Source: Nitrosomonas sp.
GTDB taxonomy: Bacteria > Pseudomonadota > Gammaproteobacteria > Burkholderiales > Nitrosomonadaceae
Direction of reading: 5' to 3'
DNA length: 64,000 bases
NCBI RefSeq assembly: GCF_020852615.1
Contig: NZ_JADZAJ010000025.1
Span: forward strand, 1 to 64,000
Numbering within the stretch: position 1 is the first letter of the stretch; every line of letters begins with the position of its first letter. Below the pieces are notes generated by a model that saw only the letters and a list, made by a program, of their open reading frames with translations, was not told the origin of the DNA and did no database searches. Shown piece after piece: positions 50,513-61,681 of the stretch. The position numbers and the translations under genes were made by a program.

Positions 50513-50723
50513 CGGATAAGCGCTTGCCGGTTATCGGTGATGCTGTTTACAGAGATGCAGGTTATCAGCAGGAATTTTATTTGCACTTTTTGTAACAAAA
50601 CGTACCTGACTGGGAGTATGGGCTTCGAACAAGCAGCACATACCCCAAACTTTACTGCTGCCCTGGGGCCGGCGGTACCGGATTAGTGTATTTCCGGATA
50701 AGACACTTTGCTATACTCGGGAC

Positions 50724-51602
50724 ATGCAAGTCATCATCATCAGCGGGTTGTCCGGTTCGGGAAAATCCATCGCGCTCAATGTTCTGGAAGATTCGGGCTA
50801 TTACTGTGTCGATAACCTTCCCGCATCGCTACTCGTCGTTCTCATCAACTATCTGCAAACACAGCACCACACGCATGCCGCAGTCGCCATCGATATGCGT
50901 AGCGGTGAGAACATCACTGTCCTGCCATGGCAGCTTAAAATGATCGATAAAAGCATCCGGATGAAGTTCATCTTTCTGGATGCGCGCACTGAGACATTGA
51001 TGCAGCGTTTTTCCGAAACGCGCCGCAGGCATCCCCTGAGTGACAAAAATATCACACTGGCAGAAGCGATCCGGCGTGAACGTGAAACACTGGCCACGCT
51101 GATCGAGCTTGGACATCATATCGACACCAGCTCACTGCGGCCCAACGCACTGCGCGCTTTCATCAAGGATTTCATTGCCGACAGCCGCAATCTGCCCCAG
51201 CTGACCCTGCTGTTCCAGTCATTTGGCTACAAACACGGTATTCCACTGGACGCTGATCTGGTGTTTGACATACGCTGCCTGCCCAACCCTTTCTATGATC
51301 CGCAGCTGAAGGAACTGACCGGTCACGATCCTGAAGTCATCCGCTTCATGGAATCCCAGTCGGATGCCGCAAAAATGCTGAAAGACATCAGCAGTTTCCT
51401 CAATGCCTGGCTGCCTGCCTACATACGGGATAACCGGGCTTATCTTACAGTCGCCATTGGCTGTACCGGCGGACAGCATCGCTCGGTTTATTTTGCAGAA
51501 AAACTCGCATTACATTTTCGCAACGAAGCACATGTGCTGGTGCGCCATCGCGGTCTGGCGGAATATAACCATCAGGGATTAAATAACTACGCACGCAGGT
51601 AA
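50724..51602 (+). CDS. rapZ: RNase adapter RapZ
   Basis: RapZ binds small RNAs such as GlmZ and hands them to RNase E, controlling glucosamine-6-phosphate synthase in enterobacteria. The 292-residue protein has the Walker A motif GLSGSGKS (residues 8-15) and the C-terminal RNA-binding domain with IGCTGGQHRSVYFAE. hprK and PTS genes, its frequent neighbours, are absent here. Its last 16 bases overlap recG, which is on the other strand. Confidence 0.95.
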   Translation: MQVIIISGLSGSGKSIALNVLEDSGYYCVDNLPASLLVVLINYLQTQHHTHAAVAIDMRSGENITVLPWQLKMIDKSIRMKFIFLDARTETLMQRFSETRRRHPLSDKNITLAEAIRRERETLATLIELGHHIDTSSLRPNALRAFIKDFIADSRNLPQLTLLFQSFGYKHGIPLDADLVFDIRCLPNPFYDPQLKELTGHDPEVIRFMESQSDAAKMLKDISSFLNAWLPAYIRDNRAYLTVAIGCTGGQHRSVYFAEKLALHFRNEAHVLVRHRGLAEYNHQGLNNYARR

Positions 51603-53647
51603 TCCTCTTTTCTTCCCAGCCAGCGCTGCATGTGCCGCTGTGCTTCATCCGGATAATTACGCAACATCTCTTCCGCCGCATTACGCGCCATTTCAAGCAA
51701 AGCGGTATCTTCTTCCAGATCGGCAAATCGCAGCAGGGGCACACCACTCTGGCGAGTGCCGAGAAATTCCCCCGGCCCGCGCAGCAGCAGATCCTGACGC
51801 GCAATCTCAAATCCATCATTATGTTCAAAAATAATCTGCAGGCGTTTGCGCGCCACTTCGGACAATGGCTGCTGATACATCAGGATACACACACCTGTTG
51901 CCGATCCGCGACCGATCCGCCCGCGCAGCTGGTGCAGCTGCGACAACCCCATACGTTCAGCGTGTTCAATCACCATCAGCGAAGCATTGGGTACATCCAC
52001 ACCCACCTCGATCACCGTCGTGGCAACCAGCAATTGCACCTGTCCCCGGCTGAATTCCGCCATAACTGCAGATTTTTCTTCACTGTTCAGTCGACCATGA
52101 ATGAGAGCAATACTGAGATCAGGGAAAATCCGGCTCAGTGTTTCACAGGTTTCCACCGCCGTTTTCAGCTGCAGCACCTCGGATTCCTCGATCAGCGGGC
52201 AGACCCAGTAAGCCTGACGCCCGGCCAGACAGGCCTCGCGGATACGCGTAATGATCTCCTCACGCCGGGTGCTGTCGATCAGCCTAGTCACAACCGGCGA
52301 TCGGCCGGGTGGCAGCTGATTGATGACGGAAACATCCAGATCAGCAAAATAACTCATGGAAAGTGTCCGCGGAATCGGTGTGGCACTCATCATCAGCTGA
52401 TGCGGGATGACATTCTCACTCCCTCCCTTCATGCGCAGCGCCAGCCGCTGGCCCACTCCAAAACGGTGCTGCTCATCGATGATCACCAGCCCGAGCCGCC
52501 TGAACTGAACTGTTTCCTGAAATAACGCATGCGTCCCGATAACAAGCATAGCAGCACCGCTCGCCACTTTTTCCAGCGCCTCGTTACGCCTGTTTTTTTT
52601 CTGATTACCGGACAGCCAGCCGATACCGATACCCAAAGGAGTCAGCCATTCGGACAATTTGCGCAAATGCTGTTCGGCCAGAATTTCGGTTGGTGCCATG
52701 ACAGCAACCTGGTAGCCACTGCCAATTGACTGCAACGCAGCCAGCGCCGCCACAACTGTTTTGCCACTGCCCACATCTCCCTGCAACAGGCGCTGCATGG
52801 GATAAGGCCGGGCAAGATCCCTGCTGATTTCGGCCACCACCCTGTGTTGTGCATCCGTCAGACCGAACGGCAGCACTTTCAACAGTGTCTGCCGCAAACC
52901 GGCCTGTTGCAGCAACACAGGCGCCCTCTGGCTGTGCCGCTGGCGATAGTGACTGCGCATGGAGAGCTGCTGTGCCAGCAGTTCATCAAATTTGATCCGA
53001 TACCAGGCCGGATGGGAACGTTGCTGCAGGGAAGCAATTGATACCCCGGCAGGGGGACAATGCAGGATGGACAGACTGTCCGCAAACGCTGGAAGCGGGT
53101 AAGCAGACAGGATTGCTGCAGGCAGGATTTCCTGCAGCAGCCGTTTTTTCTGCAGCCGCTCAAACGCCTGTAGAATCAGTTTGGCAAGCGTGCGTTGCGG
53201 CAACCCGGCTGTGACCGGGTAAACTGGTGTCAGGGTATTTGCCAGCCCCATATCGTGACGTACCACCCGACATTTCGGGTGCACCATCTCGACTGTTCCA
53301 TGAAATCCGGTACGCACCTCACCCAGCGCGCGTACACGCACCCCCGGAGACCAGGCAGCTGCCTGACTGGCATAAAAACTGAAAAACCGCAGATAAAGCG
53401 AACCACTGACATCCTCCACCCGACAAACGAGCTGTCGCCGCGGGCGGACCAGCACTTCCTGCTCAGCGACCACCCCTTCTATCTGCACTGTATTTCCGGG
53501 AACAGCTTCGCTGACGGGCGTCAGCCGGGTTTCATCCTCATAACGCAGCGGCAGGTGTAAAACCAGATCAAAATCACTGAACAGGCCCAGCTTTTCAAGC
53601 TTTTTGCGTAAGGATTCATCCAGTGGACCCAAAGTACGAACCGCCAA
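51587..53647 (-). CDS. recG: ATP-dependent DNA helicase RecG
   Basis: RecG remodels stalled replication forks and branch-migrates Holliday junctions. The 686-residue protein has an N-terminal wedge/OB domain, Walker A GDVGSGKT, the DEQH box (VIIDEQHRFGVGQRL) that marks RecG, and helicase motifs such as MSATPIPRT and QLRGRIGRG. It lies 33 bases after ridA on the same strand. Its 3' end overlaps rapZ by 16 bases tail to tail. Confidence 0.98.
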   Translation of the reverse strand: MAVRTLGPLDESLRKKLEKLGLFSDFDLVLHLPLRYEDETRLTPVSEAVPGNTVQIEGVVAEQEVLVRPRRQLVCRVEDVSGSLYLRFFSFYASQAAAWSPGVRVRALGEVRTGFHGTVEMVHPKCRVVRHDMGLANTLTPVYPVTAGLPQRTLAKLILQAFERLQKKRLLQEILPAAILSAYPLPAFADSLSILHCPPAGVSIASLQQRSHPAWYRIKFDELLAQQLSMRSHYRQRHSQRAPVLLQQAGLRQTLLKVLPFGLTDAQHRVVAEISRDLARPYPMQRLLQGDVGSGKTVVAALAALQSIGSGYQVAVMAPTEILAEQHLRKLSEWLTPLGIGIGWLSGNQKKNRRNEALEKVASGAAMLVIGTHALFQETVQFRRLGLVIIDEQHRFGVGQRLALRMKGGSENVIPHQLMMSATPIPRTLSMSYFADLDVSVINQLPPGRSPVVTRLIDSTRREEIITRIREACLAGRQAYWVCPLIEESEVLQLKTAVETCETLSRIFPDLSIALIHGRLNSEEKSAVMAEFSRGQVQLLVATTVIEVGVDVPNASLMVIEHAERMGLSQLHQLRGRIGRGSATGVCILMYQQPLSEVARKRLQIIFEHNDGFEIARQDLLLRGPGEFLGTRQSGVPLLRFADLEEDTALLEMARNAAEEMLRNYPDEAQRHMQRWLGRKEDYLRA

Positions 53648-53680
53648 TGGAAAAATTGATGTAAATGGAAAGCAGACGGT

Positions 53681-54076
53681 TTATCCGGCGCTACTCAGCA
53701 CCACGACTGCATCCATTTCCACCAGTGCACCACGCGGCAGCGCTGATACACCAATGGCGGCACGTGCAGGGTAGGGCTGGCTGAAATGGTTACCCATGAT
53801 CTCATTGACTTTTGCAAAATTACCCAGATCAGTCAGATAAACGTTCAGCTTGACGACATCCCCCAGGCTGCCGCCGCCGGCAGCGATCACCGCCTTGAGG
53901 TTGGCAATGACCTGTTCAATCTGTGCGTCAATTCCCTGCACCATTTCCATACTGACCGGATCCAGTCCGATCTGGCCGGAAAGATAAACGGTTTCCCCAC
54001 CTGTTACGCGAACCGCTTGTGAATAGGTACCGATTGCCTGCGGGGCTTTATCGGTGCGGATGATAGATTTGCTCAT
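53681..54076 (-). CDS. ridA: Rid family reactive intermediate deaminase
   Basis: RidA hydrolyses reactive 2-aminoacrylate and related imines formed by PLP enzymes. The 131-residue protein has the family's [22 protein letters not shown] and active-site arginine in [23 protein letters not shown]. In many betaproteobacteria the order is spoT-ridA-recG. Here ridA-recG is kept, but spoT is not upstream; murA starts there in the other direction, 88 bases away. Confidence 0.94.
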   Translation of the reverse strand: MSKSIIRTDKAPQAIGTYSQAVRVTGGETVYLSGQIGLDPVSMEMVQGIDAQIEQVIANLKAVIAAGGGSLGDVVKLNVYLTDLGNFAKVNEIMGNHFSQPYPARAAIGVSALPRGALVEMDAVVVLSSAG

Positions 54077-54101
54077 TCTGACTCCCCGAATAGTACGATA
54101 G

Positions 54102-55447
<1,346 letters not shown>

Positions 55448-55465
55448 TGAATATCTGCTGTCTGA

Positions 55466-56131
55466 TCAGTTTTTCAGCAGGGATGGCGGGTTGTAGCTGA
55501 TTATGATGGTGGCCAGACGTTTGTTCAAACCCATAACAGGTACAACCAGCAGTTTTTTACCAGCCACATCCGACTTAACAGTAATCGTTTGCAGATCAAG
55601 AATCTCTTTAGGGTAAAGGTTGGATGCTTCTTCAGTGATTAATCTTTTATCGGTGGATACCAGTAATTTGCCCTCGTCACTGACCAGTATGACACGCTCG
55701 GTATCTTTCATCTTGACCAGTTCGGACAGATACTGATCAATCTGGTCAAGATTGTTACGGATCAGCTCACCGCGCACGGCCCATGCCAGCACCTGACCAT
55801 AACGCTCTTCTTCCCTGTTATATTGGCTGTCCGCATATTCACGCGCTTTTTTAACCAGCGATTCACTTTCCTGTTCGAGCTTCAGAGCCAACTCTGCCTG
55901 ACCTTTTTCCAGCCGTGATTCAGCCTGATTGACAGCAATCTGCTTCCAGATGAACACCAGCAGCAACACTCCCAGAAAAACCAGTAATGTCCAGGAAGGC
56001 AGCTGTTTATGCTGGAGATCAGCAATCGGCGCAAACTTATTGCCCAGAATATTGAATAATGACGCGGGCCTGGTCCATTCAATCTTATCTTTGGACTGAT
56101 TGTCCCCGTTTTGCGTGTATTGATCCGACAT
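55466..56131 (-). CDS. Single-pass coiled-coil membrane protein of unknown function
   Basis: I do not recognise this 221-residue protein. The ATG at 56131 follows GAAGGAG. It has a polar cytoplasmic front (about 1-43), one membrane helix (about 46-63, LLVFLGVLLLVFIW), a charged coiled coil (about 67-105) and a periplasmic domain ending at 221. The C-terminal part (ERVILVSDEGKLLVSTDKR) resembles extracytoplasmic sensor (dCache-like) segments, but no signalling output domain is attached. It is divergent from argH. Confidence 0.75.
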   Translation of the reverse strand: MSDQYTQNGDNQSKDKIEWTRPASLFNILGNKFAPIADLQHKQLPSWTLLVFLGVLLLVFIWKQIAVNQAESRLEKGQAELALKLEQESESLVKKAREYADSQYNREEERYGQVLAWAVRGELIRNNLDQIDQYLSELVKMKDTERVILVSDEGKLLVSTDKRLITEEASNLYPKEILDLQTITVKSDVAGKKLLVVPVMGLNKRLATIIISYNPPSLLKN

Positions 56132-56315
56132 GAATTGCTCCTTCGTTAATAAATGACTCAAATGAAAGGCGATAATTATCCATCATTCCCCTTTCCAGGG
56201 AAAGCGGCGCTGTCAATAACCGGCCCATATTATGCATACGTGTTGCAAAATCTGCCAGTCGATTCTTGTCAGGTTGCGGGTAAAATGCAGGTTTCAACAA
56301 ACAACAGACATTTCC

Positions 56316-57701
56316 GTGGAAGAAAATAATAAAACCTGGTCAGGGCGCTTCAGCGAGCCGGTTGCGCAACTTGTGCAGCGCTACACGGCATCAGTCGAAT
56401 TTGATTACCGCCTGGCCGAACACGACATCCGGGGCTCGATCGCCCATGCACGTATGCTGGCCGCCACCGGCATCATCCAGACAGACGATCTGGCAGCCAT
56501 TGAAAAAGGGCTGGCGCAAATCCGCGAAGACATTCGCAATGGTAAGTTTGAGTGGCAGCTCGAACAGGAAGACGTCCACCTGAACATCGAACGCCGCCTG
56601 ACCGCACTGGTGGGTGATGCCGGTAAAAAACTGCATACCGCCCGCTCACGTAACGATCAGGTTGCCACTGATATCCGGCTCTACCTGCGCGCCGCGATCG
56701 ACGATATTATCGGCCTCATCCACGGCCTGCAGCATGTGCTGCTGGATCTGGCAGAACAGCACGCCGCCACCATCATGCCCGGATTCACTCATTTACAGGT
56801 CGCTCAGCCCGTTTCATTCGGACATCATTTACTCGCCTATTACGAAATGCTGCAGCGTGACGGGCAGCGCCTGCAGGATTGCCGGAAGCGTGTCAATCAG
56901 CTGCCGCTGGGGGCTGCTGCACTGGCCGGCACCGGCTATCCTGTCGATCGCGCCATGGTTGCGCGTGAACTGGGGTTTGACGATATCTGCCACAATTCAC
57001 TCGATGCCGTATCGGATCGTGATTTTGCAATTGAATTCTGTGCCGGTGCCGCACTCATCATGATGCACCTTTCCCGCCTGTCAGAAGAACTTATCCTGTG
57101 GATGAATCCGGCATTCGGTTTTATTCGGCTGGCAGACCGTTTCTGTACCGGCTCATCTATCATGCCGCAAAAGAAAAACCCTGATGTTCCCGAACTGGTA
57201 CGCGGGAAAACCGGGCGCATCAACGGCCATCTGGTCGCATTGCTGACCCTGATGAAATCGCAACCGCTGGCCTACAACAAAGATAACCAGGAAGACAAGG
57301 AACCCCTGTTCGACACGGTTGACACGCTAAAAGACACACTGACCATTTATGCCGACATGCTGGCCGGTCTGCATGTCAACCCGGAAGCCATGCGTCAGGC
57401 GGCATTGCGCGGCTATTCAACCGCCACCGATCTGGCCGATTATCTGGTTAAAAAGGGAACTCCTTTCCGTGATGCGCATGAAGCAGTTGCCCAGGCTGTC
57501 CGCTTTGCCGAAAATAAAGCATGTGATTTAAGTGAGCTTCCGCTGGCAGATCTGCAGCAATTCTCTGCCGTCATCAGCGAAGATGTGTTCGAAGTACTCA
57601 CACTGGAAGGCTCCGTCCGGAGCCGTAATCATCCTGGCGGCACGGCGCCGGAACAGGTGCGGGAAGCCATCTGCCAGGCCCGTTCACAGCTGCCCGGTTA
57701 A
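56316..57701 (+). CDS. argH: Argininosuccinate lyase
   Basis: ArgH cleaves argininosuccinate to arginine and fumarate, the last step of arginine synthesis. GTG at 56316 gives 461 residues starting [14 protein letters not shown], the family's usual front; an upstream ATG would add 28 unrelated residues. The catalytic serine loop is [20 protein letters not shown]. The fructosamine-kinase-like gene follows immediately. Confidence 0.97.
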   Translation: MEENNKTWSGRFSEPVAQLVQRYTASVEFDYRLAEHDIRGSIAHARMLAATGIIQTDDLAAIEKGLAQIREDIRNGKFEWQLEQEDVHLNIERRLTALVGDAGKKLHTARSRNDQVATDIRLYLRAAIDDIIGLIHGLQHVLLDLAEQHAATIMPGFTHLQVAQPVSFGHHLLAYYEMLQRDGQRLQDCRKRVNQLPLGAAALAGTGYPVDRAMVARELGFDDICHNSLDAVSDRDFAIEFCAGAALIMMHLSRLSEELILWMNPAFGFIRLADRFCTGSSIMPQKKNPDVPELVRGKTGRINGHLVALLTLMKSQPLAYNKDNQEDKEPLFDTVDTLKDTLTIYADMLAGLHVNPEAMRQAALRGYSTATDLADYLVKKGTPFRDAHEAVAQAVRFAENKACDLSELPLADLQQFSAVISEDVFEVLTLEGSVRSRNHPGGTAPEQVREAICQARSQLPG

Positions 57702-57734
57702 GTGATTCAACCAGACCTGGCAACGGAACACGGG

Positions 57735-58640
57735 ATGAAACGGGAACCTCTGCAGATAACTTCTCCGCCGTGGCCGATCATTGCCGCACAGATTTCGCAA
57801 CATATCCGGCAGGCATTTGTGCCACAAAGCCTCTCCCCGGTGGGGGGAGGCTGCATCAGCCAGACTTTCTGTATTCGCAGCCACAATCAGCAATTCTTCA
57901 TCAAACTGAACAAAGCCAGGTATCTGCCCATGTTCGAAGCTGAAGCAGCCGGGCTGGAAGCCATACTCAACTCCGCCAGCCTGCGCGCACCACAGCCGCT
58001 GTGCAGCGGCAACGATCATGATCACGCCTGGCTGGTGCTGGAATTCATTGATTTGCAGAATCATGGAGATGCGGCTGCACTGGGAGCCGGACTGGCAAAT
58101 ATGCATCACCATACGGCAGAAACATTCGGCTGGATACGTGATAACACCATCGGCTCAACACCGCAAAAAAATACGGCCACCGGCTGCTGGATATCGTTCT
58201 GGCGTGAACACCGGCTGGGTTACCAGTTAAATCTCGCTCGAAAAAATGGCTACACCGGATCGCTCCAGTCACTTGGGGAGCAGCTTCTGTCAGAGTTCCA
58301 GCACTTCTTCACCGATACCATGCCGCTGCCATCACTGTTGCATGGCGACCTGTGGGGTGGCAATCATGCTTTCGATACCGGCGGACAGCCTGTCATTTTT
58401 GATCCGGCTGTTTACTATGGCGACCGGGAAACCGATCTGGCAATGACAGAACTGTTCGGTGGATTTCCTCCGGATTTTTATGCCGCCTATCGCGACACCT
58501 GGCCGGTAGAAGCCGGCTATGCCACCCGCAGGCAGCTCTATAACCTTTATCATATCCTCAATCATCTCAATCTGTTCGGGCCGCAATACCTGGGCCAGGC
58601 GGAACTGATCATAAAAGGACTGCTGGCCGAACTTGGTTAA
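57735..58640 (+). CDS. Fructosamine kinase family protein (FN3K-related)
   Basis: Proteins of this family phosphorylate ketosamines on glycated lysines, which then detach, repairing sugar-damaged proteins. The 301-residue form starting at ATG 57735 has the nucleotide-binding FIKLN, the catalytic loop HGDLWGGN and the metal motif FDPAVYYGDRE. A GTG at 57702, directly after the argH stop codon, would add 11 residues and suggests coupling. Ribulosamine or fructosamine specificity is not visible. Confidence 0.9.
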   Translation: MKREPLQITSPPWPIIAAQISQHIRQAFVPQSLSPVGGGCISQTFCIRSHNQQFFIKLNKARYLPMFEAEAAGLEAILNSASLRAPQPLCSGNDHDHAWLVLEFIDLQNHGDAAALGAGLANMHHHTAETFGWIRDNTIGSTPQKNTATGCWISFWREHRLGYQLNLARKNGYTGSLQSLGEQLLSEFQHFFTDTMPLPSLLHGDLWGGNHAFDTGGQPVIFDPAVYYGDRETDLAMTELFGGFPPDFYAAYRDTWPVEAGYATRRQLYNLYHILNHLNLFGPQYLGQAELIIKGLLAELG

Positions 58641-58844
58641 TACAAAAAATCCCGAAAAAACTCATCCATCTCACAGCTTTCATTGTCAAGCTGCGACAGG
58701 CACAATAAAATTGGACTGCATAACAGGAAAGGAGGTCGCTGTCACCAACCCGCATTTTACCGGCATTTCCATTGCCGCAATCCGTTATGATCAGGCCGTA
58801 TAAGCCATAAACAACGCCGATACATCAAACAAGGATCATCAAAT

Positions 58845-60332
58845 ATGAGCACGACCAATATCCTCAAACATCTTGCCAATCTGGAAAAACATCTTGCCGA
58901 AGAACATCCGGACAACCCGGTCCTGACCCGGGCTGTCCACAGTTTCAGAAAACTGGACGGGGTCGCCCAGGCACTCGGGCTGCTGGATCTGAACGAGTCA
59001 TACGCCACCTACGTCACCTGGTGGCCGATGATCGCCGTGCTGGGAACATTCTCATCAGGCAAATCCACTTTCATCAACTCCTATCTGAACCTGCCGCTGC
59101 AGCGCACCGGTAATCAGGCAGTCGATGACAAATTCACCGTGATCTGCTACAGCCGCCACGATGAAGTCAAAACCCTGCCCGGTGTGGCACTGGACGCTGA
59201 TCCGCGCTTCCCGTTCTACCAGATCAGCCAGAATATTGATGAAATTGCCGAAGCCGGACCACAGCGTATTGATGCCTATATCCAGCTCAAAACCTGTCCT
59301 TCGGAAAAAATCCGCGGCAAAATCCTGATTGATTCCCCGGGGTTCGATGCGGATAGCCAGCGTACTTCCACCCTGCGCATCACCCAGCACATCATTGACC
59401 TGTCCGATCTGGTGCTGGTTTTCTTTGATGCACGCCACCCGGAACCCGGTGCGATGAAAGACACGCTCGAATATCTGGTTGCCTCAACCATCAACCGCCC
59501 GGATGCCAACAAGTTCCTTTACATCCTCAACCAGATCGACGTGACGGCAAAAGAAGACAACCCGGAGGAAGTCATCTCCGCCTGGCAGCGTTCACTGGCG
59601 CAAGGCGGACTACTGGCCGGCCGTTTTTACCGGATTTATGACAAGAATGCGGCCACCCCTATCGAAAACCCGCAAATCCGTGAACGCTTCGAACAAAAAC
59701 GTGAGGAAGACCTGACAGACATTACCGCACGTATGCAGCAAATCGAAATCGAACGCTCTTATCGCATTGCCGCCATGCTCGAACAGACCGCCAGCAACAT
59801 TGAAAATCAGACCATTGGCAAGCTGGAAGCCACCATCGATCAATGGAGAAGCCAGGTATTCACACTGGATGGCATCCTGATCGGCTTACTGACCGTACTG
59901 GCCGGTGTGGGATTGACGGTTACCGAAAGCTGGCATCTGGCCAAAGAATGTATCGTCGGTATTTCTAACGGCGGGGTGTTGCCGATCATGGCCGTTGTAC
60001 TGCTGTTTGGCGTTATCGGTTATATTCATTTTGCTGTCCGTAAAACGGCCGCACGTAATATCCTCAAACAGATTCCAAAAGAATTCGGACACGATCACAA
60101 CGCTGCCAGACAATTCAGCCGCGCCTTCAGCAAAAGTACTGCCGGTTACCGTCCCATCTTCCTGACAGGACCGGCTGGCTGGAATATGACAAACCGCCGC
60201 ATCCTCGCTGAAGTTAAGGAAGAAGCCAATGATTACATCCAGATGCTGAACGATCAGTTCACCGATCCATCCGGCCACAAAGAACCGGAACTGGAATCGG
60301 AACAGAAACCGTTGGCAGCTGAACAGGCCTGA
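58845..60332 (+). CDS. Dynamin-family GTPase with two membrane segments
   Basis: This 495-residue protein has a large dynamin-type GTPase domain: P-loop GTFSSGKS (residues 67-74), switch DSPGFD (about 165) and NQID for base recognition. A helical stalk follows (about 290-340), then two hydrophobic helices (about 343-363 and 379-400) and a charged tail. Bacterial dynamins bend or fuse membranes and often come as pairs; here it is single. It is transcribed alone, with a terminator behind it. The function is not predictable from the context. Confidence 0.86.
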   Translation: MSTTNILKHLANLEKHLAEEHPDNPVLTRAVHSFRKLDGVAQALGLLDLNESYATYVTWWPMIAVLGTFSSGKSTFINSYLNLPLQRTGNQAVDDKFTVICYSRHDEVKTLPGVALDADPRFPFYQISQNIDEIAEAGPQRIDAYIQLKTCPSEKIRGKILIDSPGFDADSQRTSTLRITQHIIDLSDLVLVFFDARHPEPGAMKDTLEYLVASTINRPDANKFLYILNQIDVTAKEDNPEEVISAWQRSLAQGGLLAGRFYRIYDKNAATPIENPQIRERFEQKREEDLTDITARMQQIEIERSYRIAAMLEQTASNIENQTIGKLEATIDQWRSQVFTLDGILIGLLTVLAGVGLTVTESWHLAKECIVGISNGGVLPIMAVVLLFGVIGYIHFAVRKTAARNILKQIPKEFGHDHNAARQFSRAFSKSTAGYRPIFLTGPAGWNMTNRRILAEVKEEANDYIQMLNDQFTDPSGHKEPELESEQKPLAAEQA

Positions 60333-60360
60333 TTGACTGACTGATCCATTTGTCAGCCAC

Positions 60361-60402
60361 ACCCTCTGCCACCTGAAACACAAAGGCAGAGGGTTATTTT
60401 TT
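60361..60402 (+). terminator. Rho-independent terminator of the dynamin-like gene
   Basis: ACCCTCTGCC (60361-60370) pairs with GGCAGAGGGT (60385-60394) and is followed by TATTTTTT. It lies 28 bases after the stop codon, just before the methyltransferase gene. Confidence 0.88.
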
Positions 60403-60410
60403 GATGAACT

Positions 60411-61583
60411 ATGTCATCATTCCAGGGCAAAATCACCCATCTGTCGCAAAAAGGGCTGGGGGTCGTGCACCACCCGGAAAACGGGCTTTCCTATTTTGTT
60501 GCCGGCACCTGGCCGGGTGACATTGGCGAATTTGCAATCACCGATCGCCCGCTGAACAACAAAAAATACGGCTACGCCCGGCTAATCCGCCTCACTCAGC
60601 CTTCCCCTCAGCGTAAAACACCCGAATGCCGGTTTCTGGGTTTCAGCGGCAACGACTGCTCCGGCTGCCCGTGGATGATCGCCGACTACAACAGCCAGCT
60701 GGATCAGAAAAGGAACCGGTTTCTGTATGCCATGCACCGCACCGGTTTTGACCCCGATAGACTGAAGGTTGGCCCGGTACAGCCTTCCCCCGGTCTGCTG
60801 GGCTATCGCAACCGTTTTCAGGTCAAAACAGATGGTGAAAAACTGGGTTTCGTTGCTGAAGGATCGCACCATATCGTCCCGATCGAGGATTGCCTGGTTC
60901 TTAATGACACCTGCCGGCAACAGCTGCACACCCTGCGCAGGCACCTGCCCAATCCCGAATGGACACCGGCACCCGGACATGACTGGAATTTCATTGATCT
61001 GGATGATCAGTCTCCGGTAGAGCCCGTGTCACTCAACTGCAGGCAGCCTTTCCGGCAAGGGAACGATGCACAGAATCAGTGGATGAAGGCATGGCTGAAA
61101 CACACACTCGGACAACACGGTAACTTGCGCCAGATCGTCGAATTATTTTGCGGATCGGGTAATTTTACCGAGGTCATCGCACACACCGGTTGCCCGGAAA
61201 TCCTGGCTTATGAAGCGGATCCCCGGGCCATTGCCGTTCTGCAGCAGAAACATTTTCCCGGCGTAACCGCCAGAACAGCCGATCTTTACCACCCCTTCAT
61301 CTGGAAAACCCTCAGAAAAAGGGTAAAAGATGCGGACACGCTGATACTCGATCCGCCCCGCTCCGGCCTGAAAACCCTGCAGGGTTTCTTCGAAGCCTTT
61401 ACTTCACTTGAAACCATCTGTTACATCTCCTGCGATCCTGCCACTTTCGCACACGATACCAGGGCATTCTGCAGGCAGGGATGGCAGTTCAGCAATATCC
61501 AGCTGGTTGATCTGTTTCCGCATACGCCGCATGTTGAAGTGATGGCGGTATTGCGCAGGGAACACAAGGCGCGCAAGACCTAA
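60411..61583 (+). CDS. RNA 5-methyluridine methyltransferase, RumA/TrmA family
   Basis: This 390-residue SAM-dependent enzyme methylates uracil C5 in rRNA or tRNA. It has a TRAM RNA-binding domain (about 1-60), a cysteine cluster PECRFLGFSGNDCSGCPW with a later EDC that would hold a [4Fe-4S] cluster, the SAM motif ELFCGSGNFTE, LDPPRSG, and the catalytic cysteine in YISCDPATFAHD. The Fe-S cluster favours a RumA (RlmC/RlmD) type over TrmA. The exact target base is open. Its start codon is 8 bases after the preceding terminator. Confidence 0.9.
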   Translation: MSSFQGKITHLSQKGLGVVHHPENGLSYFVAGTWPGDIGEFAITDRPLNNKKYGYARLIRLTQPSPQRKTPECRFLGFSGNDCSGCPWMIADYNSQLDQKRNRFLYAMHRTGFDPDRLKVGPVQPSPGLLGYRNRFQVKTDGEKLGFVAEGSHHIVPIEDCLVLNDTCRQQLHTLRRHLPNPEWTPAPGHDWNFIDLDDQSPVEPVSLNCRQPFRQGNDAQNQWMKAWLKHTLGQHGNLRQIVELFCGSGNFTEVIAHTGCPEILAYEADPRAIAVLQQKHFPGVTARTADLYHPFIWKTLRKRVKDADTLILDPPRSGLKTLQGFFEAFTSLETICYISCDPATFAHDTRAFCRQGWQFSNIQLVDLFPHTPHVEVMAVLRREHKARKT

Positions 61584-61681
61584 ACTATCCCGTCAGATTG
61601 CCGAAGAAATAACAGTAGTCCCATCCGGAACACCCGTTCCGGGACATTACTGAATCAGCTATCAACGGAGAAAAATACGAC

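Noticed and set aside
51632..52525. 297-codon frame on the plus strand
   Set aside because: It is antisense to recG and has no recognisable domains.
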